A stretch of 64,000 nt of DNA. It comes from Reticulitermes speratus. Its lineage: Eukaryota; Arthropoda; Insecta; Blattodea; Rhinotermitidae. The position numbers and the translations under genes were made by a program. The stretch lies in the NCBI GenBank assembly GCA_021186555.1, contig JAJKFL010000013.1, positions 11,401,243 through 11,465,242 of the forward strand. Direction: 5' to 3'. Shown here piece by piece: positions 13,301 through 25,900 of this stretch. Numbering within the stretch: position 1 is the first letter of the stretch; every line of letters starts with the position of its first letter. The notes beneath the pieces are model-generated. The model worked only from the letters and a program-made list of their open reading frames with translations. It was not told the origin of the DNA and searched no databases.

Positions 13301-16300
13301 TCTGTCCCACAGGTCGGGGAATGTGCCTGTGCAGCAGAATTGAGAAGTGTTACATATCGTTTTGGTTTGGTGGTTTATAGCTGTCGTTCCGTGACCACAT
13401 ATAGACTACTTTTACTGACTGATTCCATCAAATTTGAAGTCTGGTTAGTTTATTACTAAGGTTTATGCTTCAAACTCGTTACAGCAGTAGGATAGAGTGG
13501 GGTATGTTCAAATTATTTTTAGATTCTTGTATTGTGAATGCATTAAAAACTTGGAAGTCTGTAAGAGGAAAAAGCCAAATATACTTTTATACTTCCTGTT
13601 ATCATTAAGCAGTCTACAAATTCCCCACATCTGTTAATTTTAAATATGAAAATATTTTTAGCATGGGTATGTTTGAATATTGACAATTTTTAAGAGGAAT
13701 GAACTGTACTAATCTTATGAAAAAAAAATTATGAAGAAGAAATATGTCACAGAAAAGGTCTTCAGCACTCCAACTTAACAGCGTAAATTGACAGGCCAAT
13801 ATTTACAGCCACTGGTCTACATTTGGTCCATCAAACCACTTAGTGCAGTAACTTCAAAATCATATCCTGGTATCTATTACTGCACTGTCTTCAGTCCTGT
13901 GGGAAAAAGAATCTTCAGCACATGGGTTGTTTGCTCAGAAAATTAATGTTATGACTATGAGGTCTCTGATTTGCTGGAATAAACATTTCACTGACTTCTT
14001 TATTGCAAATGTTACCAGCACGAAACCCATTTGGATCAAATTCCATGGTCAGGCAGTACCCATCAGGCACACATCAAATGTTGTGGTGAGGCATGTCCCA
14101 TCAGGTTCACATCAAGTGCTTTGGTGAGGCAGGCCCCATCAAGTTCAAATCAAATGCCTTCTGGAGACAAGTCCCATGAGGCTTATGTCAAATATCTTGG
14201 TGAGGCAGGTCCCATCAGGCTCACATCAAATACTTTGGTGAGGCAGACCTCACCAGGTTTATATCCAGCTTCCTCTGTTAATTCATTGTGGTTGGGAAAA
14301 AAACTAAATCACAGCTGTCTGAGTCTGTTTCATACATTTCAGTCATGTTGCTTTTCTTTCTTTCCAGTTTTAGAACTGAGAGGCCTTTATATATTCTGTA
14401 ACGGGTGTCAGTCAAAATCCTTATTTCTCCTCAACCTGTCCACTTCTTCTGCTTATCCTGGGTGCAGCCATTGGATATAATAGAACCTGCTTTAAAATAA
14501 TTTTTTTTACCAACTCAGTTAAAGAATAATATGTGTTTTATGCAACATGTTTATATTTATTTATTTATTTATTTATTTATTTCATTTAAGTGATTTAAAG
14601 CCTTATTAGACTGAAACTGCTAAGGCAGTATAGTGACTAGGCAATGTGCTCAATAACCAGGAACTGAGGTTTGAGTCACTGCAGGGATAAGCGACTCCTC
14701 TCTTTCTCATAGCATCTAGATCTGCCCTTGGAACCAACTAGAATCCTATTCAGTGGGTACCATGGACTCTTTCCCCGTGGAAAAAGCGGCGAGATCGGGA
14801 AGCTGACCACTCACCTACATCTAGTGCCAAGCTTAATAATGCCTGGAGCTAAACATCCACTCCATCATACATCACCATGGTGTAGTGTTTAATCAAGCAC
14901 AGGCACAAATCTACCATTACTTTTACCTTAACACTTAAAGCATTTAAAAATGATTAGAATCCGCTTTAAACGTTTTGATTTAAGCTTGCTTGTGTGTACA
15001 CAAGAACCACACCATAACACGTGCAGGTCGTATTGACATACTGGAATGTGGGTTACAGTGCCTGACAGCGAACGCTCACCGGTTCTTTGTGAGCTAGGTC
15101 TGATATAGAGAGAAGGCGGGATGTGTATCTGAAGTTTGTTTTAGAGCAGAACTCGAGCATCCAGCTCAAATTAAAATTAAAATTACATTAACTTTCACAA
15201 ACAATTATGAAAATAGTAATAAATGCGCCTTTGTAAATTAACTTTCAGAGAAAATTATGAAAAAGTAATGACTTTGTATCTATGCTCTATGTTACTTAAT
15301 TAATTGCTAAGTTATACTTCGAAATAAGAGACTTCTTTCATGTAAATTAGCGTTTTAAAGTCTCATTTACATTTTTCAGACGGAAAAGAGACAAGAGGAA
15401 AAATATGAAGAGGACGAGCAAAGAATTTGAGCGCGCGAGATGATTACCCTTCATCTTCCGGCCTTTACATCCCAATGCAGCTGCTGACAGCCGGAGTTGC
15501 ATTCGTTTTAAATGACCATCCCTGCACCTGAGTGTGACAGCATTGCCCTTTCGTCCATAAAGAGTTACATTTAACGGGATATGTGCGACCCTTTGGCCAA
15601 TAAAGGTTAGACATCACCGTCGGTCGGTGATTGTTGTAAGGCATCCGGTGATGGTAAAACGTAAAGTCGTTTCTGTCCACGCCACGAAGGTGTAAACTTT
15701 GTAGCAGAGTAACAGCACTACAAATTCTTAACCTCGGCACTGGATGGCGATGGTAAACTTCACGCCCCGGCCGCTTCACCCCCGGGGGGAAATAAAAGCC
15801 CGACACTCATTGAATAGGAGGTTGGGAGGGCCCCACAGCCGGTCTGGACGTTTTGGTATTAAAATGAAACCCAAACGCTCCTGAGAGCTGTATGCAGTCG
15901 TAGAGACAGTAAATGTTGTGACTGTAAACAAAAATATCTTCAGGTCTGAGATTTTAGATTATCAAGGCAGCGAGTGTCAAGATTATGGTCTTGTGAGATG
16001 TGACGCCGTGTAGTTTGGTTGATAGGTAGCAGTGTTTCAAAAGAACTTCCTTCCTCCAACTTCAGGGTTTGAAGAGGTAAAGGGATTCTGAAGGTGGTAG
16101 CACTTGGTTTCTCCGAAATGTTGGTACCCCCATCATGACGTCATATACCAGACGGCCTAGTAAACTTGTTTCTTTAAGATTCTCTAGACTACAAGCGGAA
16201 CAGTGCCGTACCTATGCTTATGGGCTAATAAGTTACGGCGAAAGAAATGGGCACCACTTTTTTTTAAGGCGCCTAAGCAGCGCACAGACACTCCCCGAAT

Positions 16301-19300
16301 TACGCTACTTCAGATGTAAGCAATTTTAAGAAAGTAAAAAAAGAAATACAACCTTTTTGAAAGCGCCCCTTATTTTTCTTTGCAGGAATGAAAACGTAAT
16401 GAGATGAATGCGAAGGAAGCATACTGCTGGGCGATAACATAGGCAGCGGGGCTGTCATGCTGCGGTAGATCAGGTTGCAGTAGGTTGGTGTTTGGATTTC
16501 AGCTGTTCTTCCTTGTATATGCATATATACAGTTGATCGTATAATACTCAATTCCGAACTGCACAAAATTAGACTCGCTCCGGATCTTCCTGGACGTCAT
16601 TGTTGCATAAGTCGGGGAGTGTCTGGAATTTGCACCGCGAATGTCCCCCCAGATATTGTGCAAATTCTAGACATGCTCTGCTAATGGACAACATTTTACT
16701 GGTAATTCGAAATGCCAACGGATACTCTGAAAAAAGATAGGGAATGTCCGCAAAACGAAACAATTCTAGGGCCTTCGTGCAACGAAGTAACGTTGGTAAC
16801 ACTGATAACCGAGGTAATTATGGTAGGAAGGGTAAGTACAGTGTACCGTAGGGACATGGGTAACCTTGCTGACGAAGGGGAAAATTAAATCAATCGTGAC
16901 GTTAGTAATCAATGTAAAAATGGCAACAAAGGTAACCATAGAAACAATAGGAAGAGTGGTAACCATAATAACCAACGTAAAATGGTAACGAATAATCAAA
17001 GTAGTCATAAATGTATATAGGTCCTCACGTAAAGTGTGTGCTATTTTTGTTCCACTGTAACCAAAATTGCAGTGTCGAAACATTTTAGTAGAGATCCCCA
17101 ATATAAATGTTCGCGTAAATCCATCCACCTGGAGTCGAGTTGTTACATGTGGACAGACGGACGGACAGACGGATATCATGAAGCTTACAGTCGCTTTACG
17201 AACGCGACTAAAAAAGTTAGTAAACCTACGAACAGGTTCTCACACCAGAAACTTGTTCTGCGGCTATGAAATCCATCTCTACTCGCTAGGGACCTTCGTC
17301 TGGATCTTCAAACTTTCTTCCTACCTTCCTCTCATATCCCACGGCGCTGACTGATTGAATTCCTCGAGGACAGGCGGTTTACAGGTACGGATAATATGCC
17401 CTTGGGGGAAGTTCTTTGCTCAAGAATAAACAGCGAGATATAAAGAAAATAAAAACGTGTGAATTTTACGGCGCTGCCTCGAGAGTGTTAAGTTAAAAGG
17501 CGGTTCAAAATAACAAGCATGACATTGCAGGACAAGCCGCGTGACACAAAAATATATGAAGTGCAATATGCTACCGAACGACTACATATCTGAAGGCCGT
17601 TTGAGAATATGGGATATCTCTCAATAGTGGGCCATTCCTCTTGGAAGTTCCAACTGCTATTAAATACATCCTACACATGCGTTCTATAAACCGCGATCAC
17701 GCCAACCTCCTAAACTTACTTGTCCATATGGCGGAAGACAAGAAGTGAGAATTACGAGACCTGTCATGGTGTAATTTGCTCCACATTCTGTCATTTATTC
17801 TTGCTTCAGTCCGAATATCTTCCACGGCACTTCGGTTTCAGCCATGCTCAATCTAGACTAAGTCTTTGGGACAATACAGCGTATCAAAGGAGCGCAGTGC
17901 CTTCATCTTCAGGGTCAAGTTTACCTTGTTTGTCTTTACCAAGTTCATTCCAGGTTTGTAGCCCTTCTTAAATTGATGTTATCTACAGGTCCGTAGCCAG
18001 ACCATGAAAACAGTAGGTGTAGAGGCTTCCAGTGCGGGTGCATATATGTACATACTTTGATATACGTATATAATGCTGTATTATACATATATATTTATTT
18101 TTCCTATGGTTCGACAGCCCTTAGAGGGCCTAGGCCTCGTCATTTTAAGACGCTTCACGATCACACTTTTTAGACACGCCACACATTCGGTAGGACTCCT
18201 CTGGACGAGGGACCAGCTCGTCGCAGAGACCTCTACCTGACAACACACAACACTCACAAGAGACAGAAATCCATGCCCCCGGTGAGTTTTTTTTTTTTTT
18301 TGCCTATCCGGGGTTTTTCCCCTTGATCCATTTTTGTACTGTTTAAATCCTTTCGGCCTTCATGTCACTTTACGTTCCATGCTACCGTCCTTACAACAAA
18401 CACAACACAAACATCCATGCCCCCCGGTGGGATTCGAACCCACGATCCTAGCAAGTGAGCGGCCGAAGACCCACGCCTTAGACCGCACGGCCACTGGATC
18501 GGCATTCGAACCCACGATCCTAGCAAGCGAGCGGCCGAAGACCCACGCCTTAGACCGCACGGCCACTGGGATCGGCATTATACATATACGAGGGCTGTCC
18601 AAAAAGTATCCGACTATATTTTTTCCCGCGGTAAGTAATGGCGAAAGGGTGGGGAAACTGAGCGTAGTGGTAGAAGGGACTTTCATGCGCATACGTGATT
18701 TTTTGCTGCCTCGCAACACCGCCGGATGCATCTGTCGCTGCCAGATAGCGAAGTGGTGTAACACGTGTTCGTGGCATTCTCGTTTCGCTCAAGATGACAG
18801 AATGTTTGGAGCAGCGATACTGCATCAAGTTTTGTCAGAAACTTGGGGATACCCAAACGGAAACAATCCGCAAAATTCAGCAGGCTTTCGGTGATGATGC
18901 AATGGGGGTCACTCAAATTAAAGAGTGGTTCAACCGCTTTAAAGATGGCCGCATGTCGGCGGACAGTGACCAGCGTTCCGGGAGACCGTCAACGAGCCGA
19001 AATGCTGATGTCATTGACAAAGTGCGGACATTGATCATGGAGGACCGTCGTTTGACCGTCCGGGAAATTGCTGATGAGGTTGGGATCAGCAGAGGTTCCG
19101 CAAACACGATTTTTACTGAGGATGTGGGCATGCGAAGAGTGGCGGCAAAATTTGTGCCCAAGCTGCTTTCGCCGGAGCAGCAACAACTCCGCCTTGAGGT
19201 CGCGCAGGACATGCTGGAGTGCGCCAACAGGGATCCTGAGTTCCTGAAGACTGTGATCACTGGTGACGAGTCGTGGGTGTACGGATATGACCCGGAAACC

Positions 19301-19925
19301 AAGGTCCAGTCGTCACAATGGAAGCATCCAACATCCCCGAGGCCCAAAAAAGCACGACACGTTCGGAGCAATGTGAAGGTGATACTGACTGTTTTCTTCG
19401 ATTACCGGGGTGTTGTGCATCATGAGTACGCACCACTAGGCCAAACTGTTAATAAGGAGTACTACCAAGAAGTCCTCCGTCATCTTCGTGATGCAGTTCG
19501 GCGCAAGAGACCGGAGCTGTGGGACGCACGCAACTGGCAGCTGCATCATGACAATGCCCCAGCTCATTCATCACACCTGATCCAGGGTTTCCTGGCTAAG
19601 CACGGCATTCCGCAGGTTCACCAGGCTCCCTACTCTCCTGACATGGCTCCTTGTGATTTCTGGCTGTTCCCGAGATTGAAGACACAGCTAAAAGGCGCCC
19701 GTTTTGACAGCCGCGAGGACATCATACAGAACGCGACGGCGCAGCTGCACACCATTCCAAAACAAGCCTTCCAGAATTGCTTCCAGCGATGGAAGGACCG
19801 CTGGGCTAAGTGTGTGGAGTCACAAGGGGCCTACTTTGAAGGGGATTAGGTATTGTAACCACCCAGATACAAAACTTTTTTTTTTCCGGCCCAAGGTCGG
19901 ATACTTTTTGGACAGACCTCGTATA

Positions 19926-19964
<39 letters not shown>

Positions 19965-22900
19965 GTATGCGTAAGTGTAAAAAGCGTCTTTGTCAGGAAC
20001 ACAAAATCAACTATCTAATTACAAATTGCGCTCTATAATATTGCACAAAACATCTTGCTTATATATAAATTTTTTAAAATACCGAACCGGTTATAATGAC
20101 ATCGGTTTATACGACACCCCGCCTACAGAGTCAGATTTTCTATGGTACCAATTAATTTGTCACAGTTAACCATAACATTATACTATTCGGTTAAAACAAC
20201 ACTCGTTTATAAGGACACAAAATATTCAGTCCTCTTTATGACGTTATAACCGAGTTCTACTATAGTTGTTTCCAACCACGGCGGTTCAACAGAGGCAACA
20301 CGTGGATGCGGTACGTGTCGCACGTTTTGTAGCGGGCTGATCAGCATGTTTGTGTTTGATATTTGGCAAATTCCTAGTGGGTGCATTCAGATTTGTAGTG
20401 GGTGCACTGCAACCACTTGCAAGCCTCTGGCCACGGGCCTGATTATCTATCAGGTATTCCGTTTTATTTGCCTTTCACTTTTCTTTTTCATTTTATCTTC
20501 CTTTACTCTTGTTTTCGTTACTCATTTCTTAATGCTTTCAGGTCTAACACCTCCATCTAATGCCGAGTTCAAAATGGATGGAGTTATGCCTCCACCTTAA
20601 AAAAAACCTTTCCGGAGTGCAGAGAGGTACAACCATTTGTATCCCCAGTTGTATCCAAGGTTTCCAAAATCACAAACTTTACAGATAAACTTTCGTTACT
20701 GTTCTTTAAGTTACGCAACATTTAGCTTCTTGAGATTAAATCTTGCCACACAGAGCGTCTGTTTTCTGGTTTACTTACGTAAAGTCTATCCCTAACTTCG
20801 AGAACCAGGAGGAATTGGGCGATAATTATACCTCCTTGAGTTCCGTCTTTATTTGCAAAAACTTGATTGGTTTGTGTCATATTATCATTGGAAATTCATG
20901 CGTATTAATGTGTAAAGAGGAATGTTATGGCTGTTCTTCGCAATTTAATTTTCAACAGTCCGAAGTTCCTGCTTAATACGATGACAGGGTACTGTCATGC
21001 CAAGGCACATGTCAGCAAAACGTGAGACTTTACCGGGTACTGCTGATTTTCTGGAAAGTTGTGGGTCTCGAACTGAACGGAGGAGGATGAGGAGAGGAAG
21101 CAGTGGAAATTTGAGGTAACGGACAAGAACAAGAGGAGTTAAGAGGATGGATGGAGGATATTTTCTTCCAAGTATTAGTATCCAGACAACAAGCGTTACT
21201 TTAGAATTTTATTTTCATTATGAGTTGGCGAGTGTAGCAATTTTAGCGAAATTAAAATCACTGGAAGTTTCCAAACTTCTGAATATTTGCGCACGGTCGC
21301 ATCCGTCAAAACGTTAAAAACCAGCGCAAGGTTACAGCATTCTGGGATATGACGCCGTGTACTTTGTTCGATGGTTATCACTATTTCGGAGGAATCTCCT
21401 GCTCCGGAGACATGAGGCAGTGGGTTTCTTCGAACCGTTGGTACTGATCTACCAAATCACACGGCGTCACATCTCGGATGACTGTAAGCTTGACAATTAC
21501 CGCAGCGAGTACCTAAAATCTGACAAACCAAATCTCAAGTTTTACATTGCTTATTCCGTGCATTGCGACAAAGCAAGAAACTTATGTAACATTAACAAAT
21601 GCATTATGTATACGTTGTCATATCTTTTACAAACTTCCTACATGTTTCGGCGTTATTATCTCGCCATCTTCAGGGAGCTGACACCAAAGTTTCTATAAAA
21701 TTTACAGCAATAAAATAGGTCATAATAAGCGTACATACGTTGTGGTATCAATAGTGCAGAATATTACGGGTTTTGGTTAAAATAGTTTACATAAATACAA
21801 TATAATATAACGTTGGTGAAACTGCAATAAAATTTGTTTGTTAAAATGGTTAAAAATTATACATGGTTACGTTGTAATTAAATCTTTGTGTACAAACATC
21901 TATTATTTGTGTACAAACATCTATTATTTGTGTACAAACATATATTCTTTCGTGATCCAAATCGGATCCCGTCCCTGCATGGTTTGTATTGTACGGCGTG
22001 CGGTAGGTGACTGTGAGTGAGGTTGTGTCAAACGTCATAAGACGAGCCCGTTCCTAGCAAATAACTATTTACAATATAGACAATGTTTTTCACCAACTAA
22101 ATGCACTTGTCATAAACACTAAAATATTTTAAAAATGTTTTATAAAAAGCCCCGACATGTTTCGGCTCACTAATGAGCCATCCTCAGGGGGTCACAACTG
22201 TCTGTTCTCAAAACACGTACATATGTTAATCCTCTGTAGAGGTATATGGTCAACGTCTTATCTCACCAATCTTATTTTATCACTCCGTGAACCGATATGT
22301 TATTTAGAACACTTCCTATGGATTATACACTATATTATTGCATCACTTACACACTCATTATTGTTTGTAGTGTACATTAGTTGCTGTGGAGACGTAAATA
22401 TTTGCATATTTGAGTATGCACTCAACCACGACGCACACACTACACGTTTAGTGTACTCAAGAACGAAAATCCACGTTGTAAGTACTACAATACCAGGCTC
22501 CTCTGGTGAACATGCACTCATAAGCATCCGCATATTTTCCACACATTTAACATGACGCCCAGGAATCTACGTAGCAACTTAAGAATTCAAAAAGGACGAA
22601 CATTGTCAACACAGACATAAGTGAAACAGGTGGCTATATATGCAAATATTTACGTCTCCACAGCAACTAATGTACACTACAAACAATAATGAGTGTGTAA
22701 GTGATGCAATAATATAGTGTATAATCCATAGGAAGTGTTTTAAAAACATATCGGTTCACGGAGTGATAAAGTAAGATTGGTGAGATAAGACGTTGACCAT
22801 ATACCTCTACAGAGGATTAACATATGTACGTGTTTTGAGAACAGACAGTTGTGACCCACTGAGGATGGCTCATTAGTGAGTCGAAACATGTCGGGGCTTT

Positions 22901-25900
22901 TTATAAAACATTTATAGAATATTTTAGTGTTTATGACAAGTGCATTTAGTTGGTGAAAAACATTGTCTATACTCGAAAAATTCAGGGTGAAAATAGAATA
23001 AAAAAAACTATTTACAAGCAAGGTCTGAAGTGTCGCCGTGCACAGTTTAGAAACTCCTCGTCAAAGAAGAACTCATAGTCATGGCAACATTTGTTCCTTT
23101 ATAAAAAAAAATAAATCTGCATCGCTCCTTAGCGGGATGAAAAATAGATTTTATGCGACAAGAAGAGTGTCACGTTCGCTCTGCGGATTTCAATTGTCTC
23201 TCGCGCTGGAAAAAAAAAAACCAGGCTACGTGCGGTTGTTGCAACCGCTTGTTTGCTTGTTCACGTACGTGATGCATGGCACTTAACCATTCCAGACACG
23301 GAACGGATTAGGCAGCACGAGTGTTCATACGAAGAGGTGGGGAATTTCAAAGCAGCTGATAAGCTCCTTGACAAATTCTCCTCCTGTTGTCACCTGAGCG
23401 GTGAAGCAGCTGCATATTCACAGCGGTTCCTTTCAGACTGCCATAGTAACAGGCATGAAGCAAGTTACTCAGATGTAAATTCATCCACCGGGAGGGTTAC
23501 CGCTTCATATACAGGTAGTTCCAAGTGCAAATCTCGGAGACAGAACCATCTGAAAGCTTTTCGTCCAATTCCTCAGTCCCTCCAGGCAAATAACACCACA
23601 CTACCTCAAAACAGACCACGATCCCCCCTTACCACACTCTTTATAATAATTCACTATTCACTAAATCATATCATATACAACCAGGGGCGTAGTTAGGCTA
23701 GCGCGAGTAGTGCGGCCCCCTGGGCAGCAGAGCCCAAGGGGGCGACAAGATTGGAGGCAAAATAAAATTTTGAAATTAAAAAAGTATTTCCTGCGCTCAA
23801 CAAATTTTAAATCATGGAAACAAATAAAAGGGAATTCAATAAATAATCGTGATTTTTATTTAAATTTCGTGATTTCTGTCAGAGGCGGCCATTGTGATAG
23901 CTCGCCCCGGGTGTCAAAAACCTAGGTACGGTACTGCACGCAACCAGCTCTGTATAATCTGAGACATTAACAGTGTTGTTACATAAATCATAAACGGCAG
24001 GCAAATAAAGGCTCCGTGTTCTCAGACTGTCACCCAAACATTTAATATTTGATGCAATATGTCACAACCCTTTGTAGAACTGTTACAAAGGAAACGAAAC
24101 TGAACATAGATTCGCACAGTGGTCATGTTTTTAATTGCTATCTAACGTGTACGGATGATGTTTCAAATAGAATTTGTAAGTTATGAGGTACCCCACACCA
24201 AATTTCAAACGGCTAGCTCCAGTTTTCTTTAGTTCTCGTCATCCAACCGAAGCTAAATATTTCACGTTTGACAAAAGAAGTACCTCAACAAAAGCTGGTT
24301 CTGCTATCTACACCGTCTCATTATCATATATTATGTGGCACTATTGTCGCTCCCACCTCGTCAGTTTGTGCGTTCGCCATGTTCTTATTACAGTTTGTAG
24401 GGAAATATAAGGCATGAGACTGGGGTGGTGTCTTATGCCACAACGTCAGTACTCACTGCTACCGACATTGGGCAACTGGCTGAGAAGTTAAACTGGAGGT
24501 TATACATAGAGGCAGACACCCAGACAAGGTGTGGATATCATAAACAATACGGCGTGCCTTAAGGAAGGAAAGCAGAATGACGACAGCAAATCTGGTGATC
24601 AGAGGGCAAACACCTGCGTCGTATATTTAACAACCCTTTGTAAACAGTACCCACCGAATGTATAGAATGGAATATGAGCAAGATCACGAATGATAAATCG
24701 GAAAAAGATCTGGAAGAAAGCTGTGTGGCATATTTCAGGATTTGCTTAGATGAGGAAAGGATTACTACGAGAAAATGTAGTCAGGATAGCCAACCTTTGG
24801 CGGGAGAACAAAAGAAAGAGCCTGAAGAACATTAATCAGGCGTGCATAATCGTAACCGTAATGTTTCTTGATGGAACAGAGAGTGATAAGATGCCACTTA
24901 CCTCGACACAAGCTTCCGGACACACGCACTTGGCCGCGCCACTACCGTCGCTCTCACAGATGGAGTAGTGATCGCATTTCTTGTTTTCACAACCATCTGC
25001 AATGGAAAGCATTACTGGAGTGAGGTCGAAATATAAGCGCAGGAGGACGGGACTTCGAGGCCTCTCGCTGACACAATGACACTTCCGATAAATGTAAGAC
25101 AAAGTTAAACGTTTGAAATAAATGGGCTCAAGGGAAGTAAGACAAGCAGTAATTAACAAACAAGGCTGTGGTGTTCTGATAATGACCGCACGTCCATAGT
25201 CTCCAATGGGCCATTCGCAACTCAATGCAAAATTGCTCCTATTAGCTGCGTCATATATGCATGTCTGCTGTTTAAAGAACAAGAAGAGAACTAGTGAACG
25301 ATTTGTGTTAAACTTGATTTTACGCGGCGTTTACTAAACACGTTAAAAGTTTGGTAAAATAGGATCAAAATGACAGAGATTTTAGAGTTTTCTAGACCAT
25401 TACGTACACAAAAAAGGCTTTTAAAATCTAGAGGAGACAACAGAGTGACTCTGCCAGAATCACTATGTTACGCCACATTTTGTGAATTTTAGACACAGTT
25501 CAAGGAACAGATTACAATGTCTTCCAGCTGTTCCAACAACATGGAAAGGGTTCGAACCCTGATCGGTACATATGTGTTACGTTTTTCTGTTTATTTATTT
25601 CCATTGCAAGTAGCAGCTTAGCGATGGGTCTCCCCCTCCCTACGAGCGGGTCCAAGCGTGTAAACAGTTGACTGTTCCAAAATAAATTCTGAACCCAAAT
25701 AGATCATAATCAATGGCACCTGAGGGCTGTATTTCAGAAACAAGAATTATATAAGCTTATTCGAAATTTTAGGTTGTCATAACTGTTACTATGAAGTATG
25801 TTATACACACCGTATACCTCCTACATGTTTCGGTAACTCATGTGGCCATCTTCAGGGAGGTGCATTACAAAGGATAGATACATCGAAATATTACAGAATT

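Larger units (their letters stand above)
22075..23005. mobile_element. foldback retroelement F1 with two hammerhead motifs and 34-nt tail
   Basis: Two nearly identical inverted arms, 22075-22409 and 22638-22971 (about 335 bp each), surround a 228-nt spacer. Each arm carries a hammerhead-ribozyme motif pointing outward. A 34-nt unpaired tail (22972-23005, ending in an A-rich run) follows only the right arm. The whole is flanked by the perfect 12-bp direct repeat AACTATTTACAA at 22063-22074 and 23006-23017. Hammerheads in terminal repeats, a tail extension of about 34 bp and variable target duplications are known for Penelope-like elements. No reverse transcriptase is encoded, so I call it a non-autonomous Penelope-like derivative (inference). 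Open frames in the arms are shadows of the repeat. Confidence 0.8.
13327..24901. other. 11.6-kb phase 0 intron that splits Kazal domain K5
   Basis: A repeat-dense intron. Contents from left to right: a 38-bp minisatellite, SINE B copies, a foldback arm near 15985-16130, a shared repeat near 17015-17215, a SINE cluster carrying a full mariner, a pogo/Tigger-like remnant, foldback elements at 21340-21530 and 22075-23005, and unassigned sequence 23020-24900. The CpG content of the window changes near 14.7-15.0 kb inside it. Confidence 0.6.

Noticed and set aside
22157..22555. 132-aa open frame on the + strand, and its near copy on the minus strand at 22740-23021
   Set aside because: Both are translations of the F1 inverted arms; the frames mirror each other and cross the hammerhead motif.
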